DNA of 64,000 nt from Labyrinthula sp. Ha. Lineage: Eukaryota; Sar; Bigyra; Labyrinthulida; Labyrinthulaceae. The notes under the pieces are model-generated. The model was not told where the DNA came from. It did no database searches and saw nothing but the letters and a program-made list of their open reading frames with translations. A program made the position numbers and the translations under genes. The DNA lies in contig JAALGZ010000003.1 in the NCBI GenBank assembly GCA_015227615.1, positions 2,170,001 to 2,234,000 of the forward strand. Reading direction: 5' to 3'. This document shows, in pieces, positions 21,394-31,458 of this stretch. Each line of letters begins with the position of its first letter. Positions within the stretch are counted from its first letter, which is position 1.

Positions 21394-21606
21394 ATGAATG
21401 CTCCAGAAAAAGCGGATATTCCAGCACAAGCTCCTCCAGTTAATGTAACACAAGCTCCAAACCAAGTCATGCTTAATGAAAAGTATCCAGGTGCAATTAC
21501 TTGGGTTCTGGTTATCTTATGCTGTCTTCTCATTGGACCTTTTTCATTGCTTTTCCTATGCTGCCCAATGGACGAGAGACCTGCTGTCATTAGGCAACAA
21601 GCATAG
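21394..21606 (+). CDS. Small single-TM protein, CPxDxR family (member 2)
   Basis: 70 residues, the shortest member. A short Ala/Pro-rich hydrophilic head (residues 1-25) is followed by an N-E-K-Y-P-G-A-I-T-W entry and a membrane segment with VILCC and IGPFSLLFLCC. The tail is CPMDERPAVIRQQA. The order and spacing match the proteins at 8068 and 22893. The ATG has an AAAATG context. Probably tail-anchored or single-pass. Function unknown. Confidence 0.8.
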   Translation: MNAPEKADIPAQAPPVNVTQAPNQVMLNEKYPGAITWVLVILCCLLIGPFSLLFLCCPMDERPAVIRQQA

Positions 21607-22892
21607 ATCAAGAAAAGTGCACTATATATTGCTTATTAGGAAATACTAAGAATTAAGTACCTAGCTAAGTTTATGATGGAAAACTATTTTCCACGGGGTT
21701 TTTCTTCTGAAACCCTGCGTAATGCCAAGAATACAAGAGTGAAAAACCTACGAAACCCGTATACTATGATTGCGTGGTACCAATCATTTTCAACACCCTT
21801 CTTTTTTATTGTTGAGTTTTCTTCTTTATTATTATCTCTTAATAGTTCCTTCTAGCCGTTGAAGTGTTCGATACTACCGGAACTTTTCATGAAAGTAATT
21901 ACGAAATTTTCGATAATTCTCTACCGTTAAAGAATTGGAATTCCGGGCTCTTTTTTTTTTTCGGGTTTACAAAACACTTTCAGTCCCGGATTCCAAAAAC
22001 TGGATACTTGAAGGGAAAAAGCATGTAGAGCAGGTCATTTTTTCTCAAAGTCAATACGAGACAAATCTTGTTTTTGTCTCGATAAAATTAAGCGAGTCGA
22101 GAAATATATTCAAGATGTTTTGTTCCAAGAAAGGGAAATGGGAATGTTAGTGTGGTTCGACTGCGGGTGCATATCTCATTTTATTGCCCTTATAGATATA
22201 GTTTCTATAGAGCAGCTATAATAGTTATTGTGATGCTCTATTTTTCAGATATTTTCTTTATAATTTAAAACTAACCCTTAATCTTTGAAATGAGTCTATT
22301 CGTCTCTGTACGTCACTCTTCCTAAAGTTATATTCTGGCCTATAATAATATCTTTAAGTTATGCTTTCACAAGTATCGAAATATGACCATAAGTTCTTGG
22401 TGAAATCATGAAGGGTCTTAAGAACAGTATATTAAGCATTGATTATGAATCTAGGGAAACAGTAAACCTAACTAAAGTCGCGGTATAAAACAATTATATC
22501 CTAGAGGAGACACATAATTGACTTATTAAACGAAATTATGTTTCGCAACCAAATCTGAACCCGTAAAGATTATTTAAAGACTTAACAAAGTTATAACGAT
22601 AAAATTGAGCAGTTATTTATACGCGAAACAAATCTCACAACACTCCTGAGACTAAAACTCTATGTTTCCAACACACTTTGTCTTCTAAAACCGTTCTTCA
22701 AGACAGATACTCTCGATCGAGACAGGTACCAAGATTTTCTTTGAGACGAGAAAACAAAACCAAGATATTTCGAGACACTATAAACACTTTAATCCTCCCG
22801 AATAAAATGTACTTTAAAAACAACAACTGCGTTTTTCCGTATTCAAAAAGTAAAACCCAAACAAAAAATAAACACAACACAAAGAAAAAAAC
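21607..22892. other. Intergenic stretch between two family members
   Basis: About 1.3 kb with two or three chance frames of 60-72 codons. The last 100 bp are very A-rich with AAACAC-type repeats, the usual leader composition here. Confidence 0.5.
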
Positions 22893-23126
22893 ATGAGTCT
22901 TCCTGAAAAAATCCCTGAAGCAACGGCAGTTCCAGTCCAAGAAACTCCAGTACAAGTTGCTCCTGTTCAACAACAATACCTGTTACAACAACAGTATGCT
23001 GGTCCAATAACTTGGGTATTGATTATACTATGCTGCTTTGCAATTGGACCTTTAGCACTGTTTTTCTTGTGTTGTCCTATCGATCAAAGACCAGTTGTAT
23101 TTTCCCCACAAGGGCAGAGAGTGTAA
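22893..23126 (+). CDS. Small single-TM protein, CPxDxR family (member 3)
   Basis: 77 residues. The head is Pro/Val/Gln-rich (repeats of TPVQ and APVQ). The membrane segment runs from about residue 37 to 60, entered by AGPITWVLIILCC and containing IGPLALFFLCC. The tail is CPIDQRPVVFSPQGQRV, whose last residues match member 1 (NGQRV). The gene converges on the AAA-type gene with only 22 bp between stop codons. Function unknown; presence in three copies within 15 kb suggests recent local duplication. Confidence 0.8.
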   Translation: MSLPEKIPEATAVPVQETPVQVAPVQQQYLLQQQYAGPITWVLIILCCFAIGPLALFFLCCPIDQRPVVFSPQGQRV

Positions 23127-23148
23127 GTTAATTGGAAAGAAAAGATCA

Positions 23149-24018
23149 CTAGATGCTCTGGTACTCTCCGAAGCTCTTTTTCCACTTTTCAAATTTAACT
23201 AAATCTAGAGTATTTAAATTCTCCTTTATTTGTTCTAAACCTTCAAGTAAATACGTAAAAAGTTTTTTATTGTTCTCACGGATGTTTAGTTCGAAAGAAT
23301 CTTCATCAAGTTTTATTTTTTCAAGTGTTTTCTGAATTAAATATTTTATATCCGCACCAGAAAAATCTTTGCTTAATCTAGCAAGTTTGGTCAAATGCAC
23401 TTCAGATAAAGCTAAATTTTGTTCAGATATAAACTTAGTAAATAATTGAAATCTATTCTGTTCACTTGGAAGCGAAATATATAAACGAATTTGCAACTTT
23501 CTTAGCAAGCTAAAATCAATCAACCAAGGTTTTTTTGTAGACGCAAGAAAAAAAACATTGAGATTTCGTATACTCCTTTTCCAACGTAATTCATTTTCAA
23601 AAAGAAAAAAACTTTTTCTCATTAAACGTAAAACGGGTTCTTGGTTTTCTAAACAATTGTGCCCCAAAACTTCTATGTTTTTAAAATATATTACAGATGG
23701 ATTTTTTGCTATTGCTTGATTCACACAGCTATTGAACAACATAGTTGCTTCTTCTTCATAACATGATTCAAATTCTTTACAATCAAGAGTTATTAAAGTT
23801 TCTTTAATAGAGCTAAAAAATGTGTTTATTAAATATTGTTTTCCTGTTCCAGAAGATCCATAGAGTAAAACATTTGGTAGATGACGATATGATGATTTTG
23901 TAAAGAGCTGCGGAAACTTTAATGGGAGAGCTATGCGTTCTTTAAGCACCTGTTCTGCATCTTCTAACCCTATAACTTGAGGAAAGTGTGTTTTATTCTC
24001 AATTTTAATGCTAGACAT
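23149..24018 (-). CDS. Katanin/spastin/Vps4-like AAA protein, predicted ATPase-dead
   Basis: 289 residues, about one AAA module with no N-terminal extension. It opens with VIGLEDAEQVLKERIALPL, the usual entry of the meiotic-clade AAA (katanin, spastin, Vps4). Walker A is GSSGTGKQ (residues 54-61) with Gln where Thr/Ser is normal. Walker B reads VIYFKNIE (109-116), replacing both the Mg-binding Asp and the catalytic Glu. Sensor 1 (LASTKKP) lacks the usual Asn, and the arginine-finger pair is RK. The GAD motif of sensor 2 is kept, and the C terminus ends KFEKWKKSFG as in katanin. It probably folds as an AAA ring subunit that cannot hydrolyse ATP. ATG at 24018, with a TGCCCAAAAT motif about 135 bp upstream. 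Confidence 0.85.
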   Translation of the reverse strand: MSSIKIENKTHFPQVIGLEDAEQVLKERIALPLKFPQLFTKSSYRHLPNVLLYGSSGTGKQYLINTFFSSIKETLITLDCKEFESCYEEEATMLFNSCVNQAIAKNPSVIYFKNIEVLGHNCLENQEPVLRLMRKSFFLFENELRWKRSIRNLNVFFLASTKKPWLIDFSLLRKLQIRLYISLPSEQNRFQLFTKFISEQNLALSEVHLTKLARLSKDFSGADIKYLIQKTLEKIKLDEDSFELNIRENNKKLFTYLLEGLEQIKENLNTLDLVKFEKWKKSFGEYQSI

Positions 24019-27000
24019 TAGTTTGAGAAAGATATTGGTGGTATATTGGTTTTCTATTTATTAAGAAGGTGTTTCAATTCTGTATAGGAATAGGTTGGGT
24101 CTTTTTTTCACTCTTTTATTTTTTACTACACGTGATTTGATTGGTTGAATTTAATTTTGGGCAATTAAGAATCTAAATATCAGTTAAACTATATTTCAAA
24201 CATAAATACATAATAATTCAAACAAAGGACACAAAAAAACACAAAAAAGAAAATAAAACATAAATAAACTTAGTTTAAATAGTAGGTTGATCCTGTAGAG
24301 TTTAATTTCAGGTAATGATATTGTTGAGAAAATAAAAAAGTATGCTGCGGGACGATTTAAGGTGTCTAAGAAGATTTCCCACTAGATTTTTAAGGAAGAC
24401 TCTAAGAATAGACTTGGAGCCAATAGTAGCAAGCTTTAAATTGCAAAACTATTTTTGGAAACGGCGAAAATTATCCTTTTGAAGCAAACACAAAGTTTGA
24501 TTTGGCAAGGAAAGTCTACGTTTTCGTTGTAATTAATCTAAGTCAGCATGGACATGATTTTAACACTGATACAAATATGAAAGAAAATTGTTTCAGAGCT
24601 CGTGAAGAATCAAAATACATTTATTCATGCACTTTGAAATACAGATACTACTATCAAGTACGCATACTTGGCTCTTGTAATAGTATTTCCTGGCATTATT
24701 ATAAGACAAAAACTGATTAAAAGAAAGATGTAGAAACGCAAAAACGTAAAAGAAAATACAGGAGCTACAACTAAGGAAGATGCAATGCATTATGGTGAAG
24801 TATGCACGGTTAGAGATAGAAATTTTAAAATCATTTTTATCAAAACTACAAATTATTGGGCACAATTTAATTGATGAACCTTTCAAGAAAATATTCAGAA
24901 ACACCTTGCTGGCATCTATTCTGACTGTATATAAATAGATACAACACAAGATACTTCGTCTTACAAAATGCTTGCTATGGCTCCTACAGGTGTGAAATGT
25001 CTTACGAATACATTCTTGTTGCTGTACTCTTATGCAGACCAGCAGCGTCCCAGATACTATGAAGAATCTCAAAGTACTTAATTTTGGAAATGCTTAAGTA
25101 TTGCTCAGGGGATCTTCACTAGTAGAATGAATTACATCCATCCTCTAAGTTAATATCAACCCCTTAAGCCATCTTATTGAAAATCCTATTTTCGAAAGAT
25201 GAGGTCAAGCCAGCGGTTAAAATGCTCTTCTATATAGGTTTCATCATAGTTATGTTATTCTTCCAATTAACAAATCAGTTTTCTTGAGCGTAGTTTCAAT
25301 TCTAAGTCCGTCATACCATCTTGAATTGCCATCGTTTTAGGGATCGTGCCGTCCAAAAAAGCTTCGCTATTTAGTCAAATCAGCCAAATATTTTTCAATT
25401 GATTAAGCTCTAATAGTTAGAAATAACAGGCTTCTTACAGAGAGCTGAACCTGTGAAATTTTTCGTTATAAGTCGAAACTGCAAAGTTCGCGCACAATTT
25501 TATTTCTCTTCTTGGACTTGTGCTTAATTCTTCTTAATAAAAAATGCTAAACACTCTCTGAAATTTTGTTAAGAGTTAATTCTCAAAGTATCCTCTGGAT
25601 TATTTGTTCTTCATTTACCCAATGGGCTGTTTGTGAGAAGTCTTGGTTTTCGAATCGGGTGAAAGATTACCAGTGTACTATATGGACCTCAGTGATGAAG
25701 CTATGCCAAACTTTTACGTGACGAGTCTCTCAGTGTCTTACCAGTTTTTCTGTCTCACAAACACCCGGTTATAAGTAAAAGTTAATCCAAAGTTTTTGAA
25801 CACTATATTCCGAACATAGTGAGTGATAAGATACTTTTACCTTTGCAACACTAGATTAACCAGCACAAGCTTAGCTGTAGTTTGATCTCTTAGATAATTG
25901 TAAAAATATAGTTTTATAACATTAGAATACTAAAAAGTTCAGACTATTGGGGGACACAGGATTGCAGATGAAGTTGAAACCAAAATAGTGTAGCTGCTTC
26001 TATTGTCAAAATGTAGTTTCCAGGGTTAACGTGCTTTTCATGATGTTTTCTTTCTCTCTTACCACAAGCAGATAACTAAATGCGAGAAAATTAGATTTCA
26101 AGAAAGCATTTGTGCTCTTGCCATGCATTTTTAACTGTGAGGGCTGATTCTTTGAAGAGAAACGTTTACTGAATATAAGAAGCGCTAAATCGAGACATCA
26201 GCCCAGCACTAAATCTTGGATTTGGTTATTGAGTTTTGAACACACATGCTCCGTTTTTTTCTCTCATTATTTGGACTGAATTGCGGACAAGAGAACAATA
26301 TTTTCAAGAATATTATGATTTTTTCTGGCGAAGCGGTATATTTTATTTAAACGAAGCTGAATAAGTGTTGACAACATGTGACCGCCTGAGGCCAAATATC
26401 TTGATCGATAATTCTTACATTTAATATATTTTGAAAAATGAAATTCTAAATTCTTCTATCATTGTTTTCTATTGATAGTTCAATTAAAATTCTCCACGGT
26501 GTTGTCAGTTTCTCCAAATATCTAGTGCTCAATGTTAGACTACTTAAGAATATATATTCTTCTCTTTTTCAAATTCCACTCTTGTAGCCTCATATAACAA
26601 AACAAGATGTACCCAGTCAATAAATTCTAACTTATTGAAATTTTTATCTCTTAAGTTACACAATTTCCATTCAATTTAAGAATATTCAAGTCCAAACTGG
26701 GAGGTTTCTTTTAAAGCATCTTTATGTTTCACCCTTGAATAAAAGGCTCAGTAATCCACTATCCACCTTAGTGTTACAAAATAAACTTGACCGGGTTTTC
26801 TTTTGCCCGGTTCCCAATATTTGGTAATTTTATTACTACCCGTTGAACCAATTATATGTTCAATATTACGTAATTTGATTGGTCATTAATAAGATAAATT
26901 TCCGGGATCAGGAACAGAAAGTTCCATAAAGTAATAAAATAGGGGTGAAATAAACCGCAGAAAGATATCCAACACACAAATACTAGAAAATATAGCAAGA

Positions 27001-27157
27001 AAATAAAACGCCAACATGAATATTATATTGGCGGGTTAAAGACGGTGTAGAGTTCAAGAGTTTCAAGTACAAGGATAAGACACGATCTATTTATTTTTTT
27101 TTATTTTGTATGAAAGTCATACAAAACTAAACTAAAACAAAAGAACACAAAACAAGT
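24019..27157. other. Gene-free stretch, about 3.1 kb
   Basis: Apart from the flanks of the AAA and lipase genes I see no gene. A 159-codon frame on the minus strand at 24593-25072 starts at TTG and is Cys/Ile/Phe-rich; I regard it as chance. A TGTTTGTGAGA / TCTCACAAACA inverted pair brackets about 110 bp near 25627-25760. Confidence 0.5.
24154..24163 (-). promoter_or_regulatory. TGCCCAAAAT motif upstream of the AAA gene
   Basis: Exact 10-mer on the minus strand, about 135 bp before the AAA start codon and oriented with it. The same 10-mer precedes eL14 and the 59146 gene. Confidence 0.35.
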
Positions 27158-28081
27158 ATGAAAAAAGTTATCACACTTCTTGGTTTAGTTGTCGCATCCC
27201 TGGGAAAGGACCAAGCTTCTTTGAGAAAAACCCAATCCCTGTCTTACTCCGAGGATCAAGCCTTTCAAGCTCACGGATATGCTGAAATTTCTAATTGTGG
27301 AACAGATAGCTCATTTCTAAACTGGAATTGTAATTATTGCACTCGTCAAATCACTCCACAGCCACGTAGATTAAACAGATTGGACAATAGAAGAGTTTTC
27401 AATGGTGGAGATGACAAGGCAATTCTTGGGTACGATTCCGCTGAGGATCGCATCGTGGTTGCATTTAGAAATACTCAAGATTCCGCCCAGTTTCTTACAA
27501 ACTTGGATCTTGATTTGGTTGTACCACCATACTGCAGTTCGTGCAGAGTTGGTGAGAGTTTTCTGAATGCCTTTTATGAGGTTGGACAAGATGTTCTAGA
27601 TGCGATAAACGACCTGAGTAATCAGGTGGGAACCAATGACATCCTTCTTACTGGACACAGCTTAGGCGGGGCTATGATGCATCACTGCGCAGGTTTCTTA
27701 AGACAAATCTACGGAAACAGGTTTAACATTGTTGGATACACTTTCGGTGCTCCAAGAGTAGGAAATGATGATTTTGCAGATTGGTTTGCTAATGAGTTTC
27801 CAAATTGGTTTAGAGTTGTGAACTACAATGATCCAATTCCTAACATCATTCCAAGAGGAGGTGAAAACTTCAATCATGCACCACAAGAAATCTGGTACTT
27901 TAATCCACCTAACGAAGGCCAAAGTCCAGGGCCATATAGAGTATTGAGTAATTCCAACGGTGAAGATCCAAATGGCCAGATTCAGACCTGTGATGGTGGA
28001 AACTTGTTCAAGATCTGCTTGAACTTTGATCACCATGGCACCTACTTGAACTTCTTTAGTGATGCTGCTTTGGAATGCTAA
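27158..28081 (+). CDS. Secreted class-3 (fungal-type) triacylglycerol lipase
   Basis: 307 residues. Residues 1-16 are a signal peptide (KK followed by a hydrophobic stretch ending near SLGK). The alpha/beta-hydrolase core carries the nucleophile elbow GHSLGG (Ser168), a VNYNDPIP segment with the expected acid (Asp225), and DHHGTYL with the expected His (about 293). VAFRNTQ matches the RGT-like oxyanion loop of class-3 lipases, with N replacing G. FGAPRVGN is the classical strand after the elbow. Eleven Cys suggest disulfides, as in an extracellular enzyme. Likely secreted and hydrolyses acylglycerols or related esters. The ATG follows a long A/C-rich leader. It converges on the ROCO gene with 114 bp between stops. 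Confidence 0.93.
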   Translation: MKKVITLLGLVVASLGKDQASLRKTQSLSYSEDQAFQAHGYAEISNCGTDSSFLNWNCNYCTRQITPQPRRLNRLDNRRVFNGGDDKAILGYDSAEDRIVVAFRNTQDSAQFLTNLDLDLVVPPYCSSCRVGESFLNAFYEVGQDVLDAINDLSNQVGTNDILLTGHSLGGAMMHHCAGFLRQIYGNRFNIVGYTFGAPRVGNDDFADWFANEFPNWFRVVNYNDPIPNIIPRGGENFNHAPQEIWYFNPPNEGQSPGPYRVLSNSNGEDPNGQIQTCDGGNLFKICLNFDHHGTYLNFFSDAALEC

Positions 28082-28195
28082 ATTCATGGAGTCTTACAGC
28101 TACAAGTATACACTACTATTTATTTTTCAAGGGAAAAAGCAAGATTACATCATTTTCTTTCCAGTTAAACAAAAAACAGCTGAACAAGGCACCAC

Positions 28196-31100
28196 TTATT
28201 CAAAAAATGCAGCTACATCCAAACCAGAGCCTTGAACTAGATCTTCGATAGCTAAACGGTTTTCAACAGCATTTCCTTCTGTGGGTTGTACATCAGCAGT
28301 CCATTGACTTTGCTCATCGAATTTCTCGATTTGGAACCTAAATGTGCCATGAAATCCTAGTGCCTCCTTAAGGAACTGCATCACCTTATGAATAAAATTC
28401 TTTACTCGTCTACTGGTTGCCGGAACTGAATCCTCTGTACTCCCAAAGAATATAAAGTTTCCATCTGTTCGTAAAAGTAGATCATGGTTCTTCAGAAAGA
28501 CCTGCATTGAACCATCTTCTATGAGAGGTTTTGGGACAGAGCTTCCTGGGTCCATGTTTAAGGCGCTTGAGTGTTCGATTAAAGCACAACAAATTCTCTC
28601 ATAGATGCCATTAGGAAGGAAATCAGAGAAGTTTATTCTAAACTTCAAGTTAGCCAGCTTTGAATCTAAGACAGTACTGACCCCCTTACCAGAAAATGTT
28701 AGTAGAGAAGGAACGAAAAACGCTGTGCCATCGTTTCCCTCCCACGAATAGCTGCAAATTAATAATACCTTCTTCAATAAATGAATCAAAAAATCCGTCC
28801 TAACATTCCTGTCCTCCTCCTTTGGCTTTGAGCTTTGGTTTTCTTCCACCCGAGGTTGATTGTTCGACCTACCTACCCCCATCCTTTCCTCTATGGCAGC
28901 CTGTTCCTCTGCAGCAGCTTGCTCCCTTTGCCTAATACGTCTCAATTGCTCCTCGTCCGGTTGAGCATCTGCGCCAGGAATCAAATGGGCATCATTTGGT
29001 TGTTCATGACCACCCTGATTGTTTTCATCGGGAACATGAGGCCGCCTTGGGTTTCCAAGCGTTGGAAAGTTACGAATTATTCGTTGCATGAACCCAGGCG
29101 CATTGCCATCGCGTTGGTTATTCTCTTCCGCGACAGGATAATTTCCCACAATTCTGTCCATCAAGCCTGTGGGATTAATTGCTGTAGGAGTTTGCTCCTC
29201 TGTTGCTGGAAAATTGGAAACTATTTGTGACATATCCACAGTTTTAGGTTTTGCATTGGATTCGAGCTTAGGAACCCGAACATTCCATAGAATTACAAAA
29301 AGATCTTTTGAAATTATCCCCGTGTTGAACATTTTCTCAACTTCCTTGTTCAATTTTGCCTTCTTGATACGCTCCATATCAAACATATGATGTTCTCTAT
29401 CCCTTAACAACATTCCTATCGCAGTTACTAACCAGGTAGTATCCACTGTAATAATAGAGTCAGTTTTGTTTGTTCCCTCTACTCTAAAAATTTCTCCGAA
29501 GGAATGAAAAATTTCAAGCATATCAAGAAAATCCTCGTTTTCAATGATACCACATTGAAAAGCCTTTTTCCTTAAGTGTTTAAAATCAACCCATCCAGTC
29601 TGGAGCTGCTCCTTCCTTCTCTTCAAAGCTTCCCGAGATTTCCCAGCTCTTGTTCGAACTTGACCTTTGTTGTTTAGAAGTTTAGCTGAAAAACCAATTG
29701 GAGTTCCTGTATGGTTACTTTTTAAGTCATCCAAAATTTTCATCCATCTCAAATCAACTTTAAATTTTGTCCAGGTATTACTCATACATAAGATTTCAAT
29801 TAATGAGCGGACCCGATTAACCCCAAATCTAGTCTTGTTGTCTATTGGAAAGAAAGCTAACGAACCTTCATTAAAACCATCTAGTCCATACTCCTTGATT
29901 CCAGTATTTAAGACTATATTTTCATCAGCATCCAACTTTAATTTTTCTGTAATAAGGTTGTCAACTTCTTTAAGTTTAGAAGGAGAATTTTCATTCATAA
30001 AATCTTCGAAAAATGTGCTAATTATAAATATTTTCGTATTCTTTGAATGGGCTCGTATAGTGGAATACCAGTAAAGCAATGATGACAAGTTGTCACCCTC
30101 TTTGATGGTTGATAGGTTAAATACTAACAAATAGATCCCAGTCTCAGTCAAAAAGAGATGATGAATTGAGTGAAACACATTCTGACCTCCCAAGTCAAAT
30201 ATATTGATTTTCATTTTTGCCTTTTCTTGATTTTCTTCATTTCTAGGATCCATCATCTGCAGTAACTTTTCACTGGAAAGACCGAGATTTCTCAAATATG
30301 AAGCTTGCTCAGCAGTTCCAGTCTTTTTAAACTCTTCATAATTGAAAAAATTTACATTTTTGTACATTTCTAGTTTGTCTTTTAAATTTTTCAGTTCTTT
30401 TCGCAATTTTGATCCCTCAATTGGTTTCAATCGAATTTCTTTTGCTTTTCTTTTAGCAAAAATAACATCGATTTCCGCAATTCTATTTTGAATTGCCTGA
30501 ATCTCACTCTTAAATTGTTCAAGTTCGGCTGGCTTAATGTTTTTTTCAAGCGTTTTAAGGTTAAAATCTTCATCTCGATCTTTGTTCAAAAACTTTTCTA
30601 TGCTTTCCTGGTCTTGAGATAGTGAGTAAAGATTTTCATATAAACTCGTCGTTTTCTCTTTCTTTGACCATTTCCATCCATTCTTATTCACTGATACTTC
30701 TCTCTTATGAAGGACAATGGTACTTTCTAACTCTTCATCAAATTCTTCGTTGACGAAACTCCTCAGTGTAGAGCTTTTGCCAGTTCTTCCAACGCCAACA
30801 AAAAAAAGCCGCATCCTATTCCAAGGAACTTTAATTTCTTCATCTAATCCACAACTTTCTAATAACTTCAATAAGTTTAACCTATTCTTATTCTCTATCT
30901 CTCGCTTTTCTTTTAAATTAAGCTCACATAAACTCTTAATCAATTTCAAATTATCAACGTTCAAAAAAGTCTTATTCCCAACGACTAAGTTTGTTATTCG
31001 TTTATTTTGCCGTAGCAGAGAAGCAAACTTTGTAACGTTATTCTCATGGAAGGGATTGTCTCCCATGCGGATGAAACTTATTTTGGGATGTCTTGCAAAA

Positions 31101-31318
31101 GGTTCTAGAAGGGCTTTGACACCAGAATCTTTCACTACATTTTTGGCCAAAGATATTGAACGAAGGGATTGGTTTTCAGAGAGAAATGAGGCAATAGATT
31201 TGGCACCTGTGTCAGTAATGAAATTATCTTCTAGATTAAGATTTTGCAGACAGGATGTGTTTTGAACTCCCTGAAGAATCTGATTTAACTGAGTGTCACT
31301 TAGCTTCATCTTTTTCAT
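28196..31318 (-). CDS. LRR-ROCO family GTPase (Roc-COR) with long insertion in the GTPase domain
   Basis: 1040 residues. Residues about 20-115 hold ribonuclease-inhibitor-type leucine-rich repeats (LQNLNLEDNFITDTGA, LRSISLAKNVVKDSG). The GTPase starts with P-loop GVGRTGKSS (175-183). The switch motif DLGGQ lies at 375-379, almost 200 residues later; a Lys/Glu-rich coiled-coil-like insert fills the gap. The G4 position reads ISTFFED, not TKxD. A COR-like region follows (about 515-700), with WVDFKHL and a LEIFHSFGEIFR block. Residues about 715-870 are Pro/Gln/Glu-rich and probably disordered, and a folded C-terminal domain of unknown type ends the protein. No kinase domain is present. ROCO proteins act as dimerising GTP switches; pathway unknown here. 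Confidence 0.88.
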   Translation of the reverse strand: MKKMKLSDTQLNQILQGVQNTSCLQNLNLEDNFITDTGAKSIASFLSENQSLRSISLAKNVVKDSGVKALLEPFARHPKISFIRMGDNPFHENNVTKFASLLRQNKRITNLVVGNKTFLNVDNLKLIKSLCELNLKEKREIENKNRLNLLKLLESCGLDEEIKVPWNRMRLFFVGVGRTGKSSTLRSFVNEEFDEELESTIVLHKREVSVNKNGWKWSKKEKTTSLYENLYSLSQDQESIEKFLNKDRDEDFNLKTLEKNIKPAELEQFKSEIQAIQNRIAEIDVIFAKRKAKEIRLKPIEGSKLRKELKNLKDKLEMYKNVNFFNYEEFKKTGTAEQASYLRNLGLSSEKLLQMMDPRNEENQEKAKMKINIFDLGGQNVFHSIHHLFLTETGIYLLVFNLSTIKEGDNLSSLLYWYSTIRAHSKNTKIFIISTFFEDFMNENSPSKLKEVDNLITEKLKLDADENIVLNTGIKEYGLDGFNEGSLAFFPIDNKTRFGVNRVRSLIEILCMSNTWTKFKVDLRWMKILDDLKSNHTGTPIGFSAKLLNNKGQVRTRAGKSREALKRRKEQLQTGWVDFKHLRKKAFQCGIIENEDFLDMLEIFHSFGEIFRVEGTNKTDSIITVDTTWLVTAIGMLLRDREHHMFDMERIKKAKLNKEVEKMFNTGIISKDLFVILWNVRVPKLESNAKPKTVDMSQIVSNFPATEEQTPTAINPTGLMDRIVGNYPVAEENNQRDGNAPGFMQRIIRNFPTLGNPRRPHVPDENNQGGHEQPNDAHLIPGADAQPDEEQLRRIRQREQAAAEEQAAIEERMGVGRSNNQPRVEENQSSKPKEEDRNVRTDFLIHLLKKVLLICSYSWEGNDGTAFFVPSLLTFSGKGVSTVLDSKLANLKFRINFSDFLPNGIYERICCALIEHSSALNMDPGSSVPKPLIEDGSMQVFLKNHDLLLRTDGNFIFFGSTEDSVPATSRRVKNFIHKVMQFLKEALGFHGTFRFQIEKFDEQSQWTADVQPTEGNAVENRLAIEDLVQGSGLDVAAFFE

Positions 31319-31458
31319 CCTAATATATTAAGAAGAAAGGATATAACATACTTTAGTGAAGTAAGGTTAAGCGAAAATTGTAGGGGTTCGATTAATCTTT
31401 CGTAAGAAGTCTGAAGGGCGCAATTCTGCAAACTATAGTTTGAAATAAGATAAATAAA

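Noticed and set aside
21673-22150. Two short plus-strand frames between small membrane-protein genes
   Set aside because: 60 and 71 codons, no family tail motif, no leader composition; chance.
24593-25072. 159-codon frame on the minus strand
   Set aside because: Starts at TTG with no early ATG, Cys/Ile/Phe/Ser-rich composition tracking AT content, no motif, no leader-like sequence upstream.
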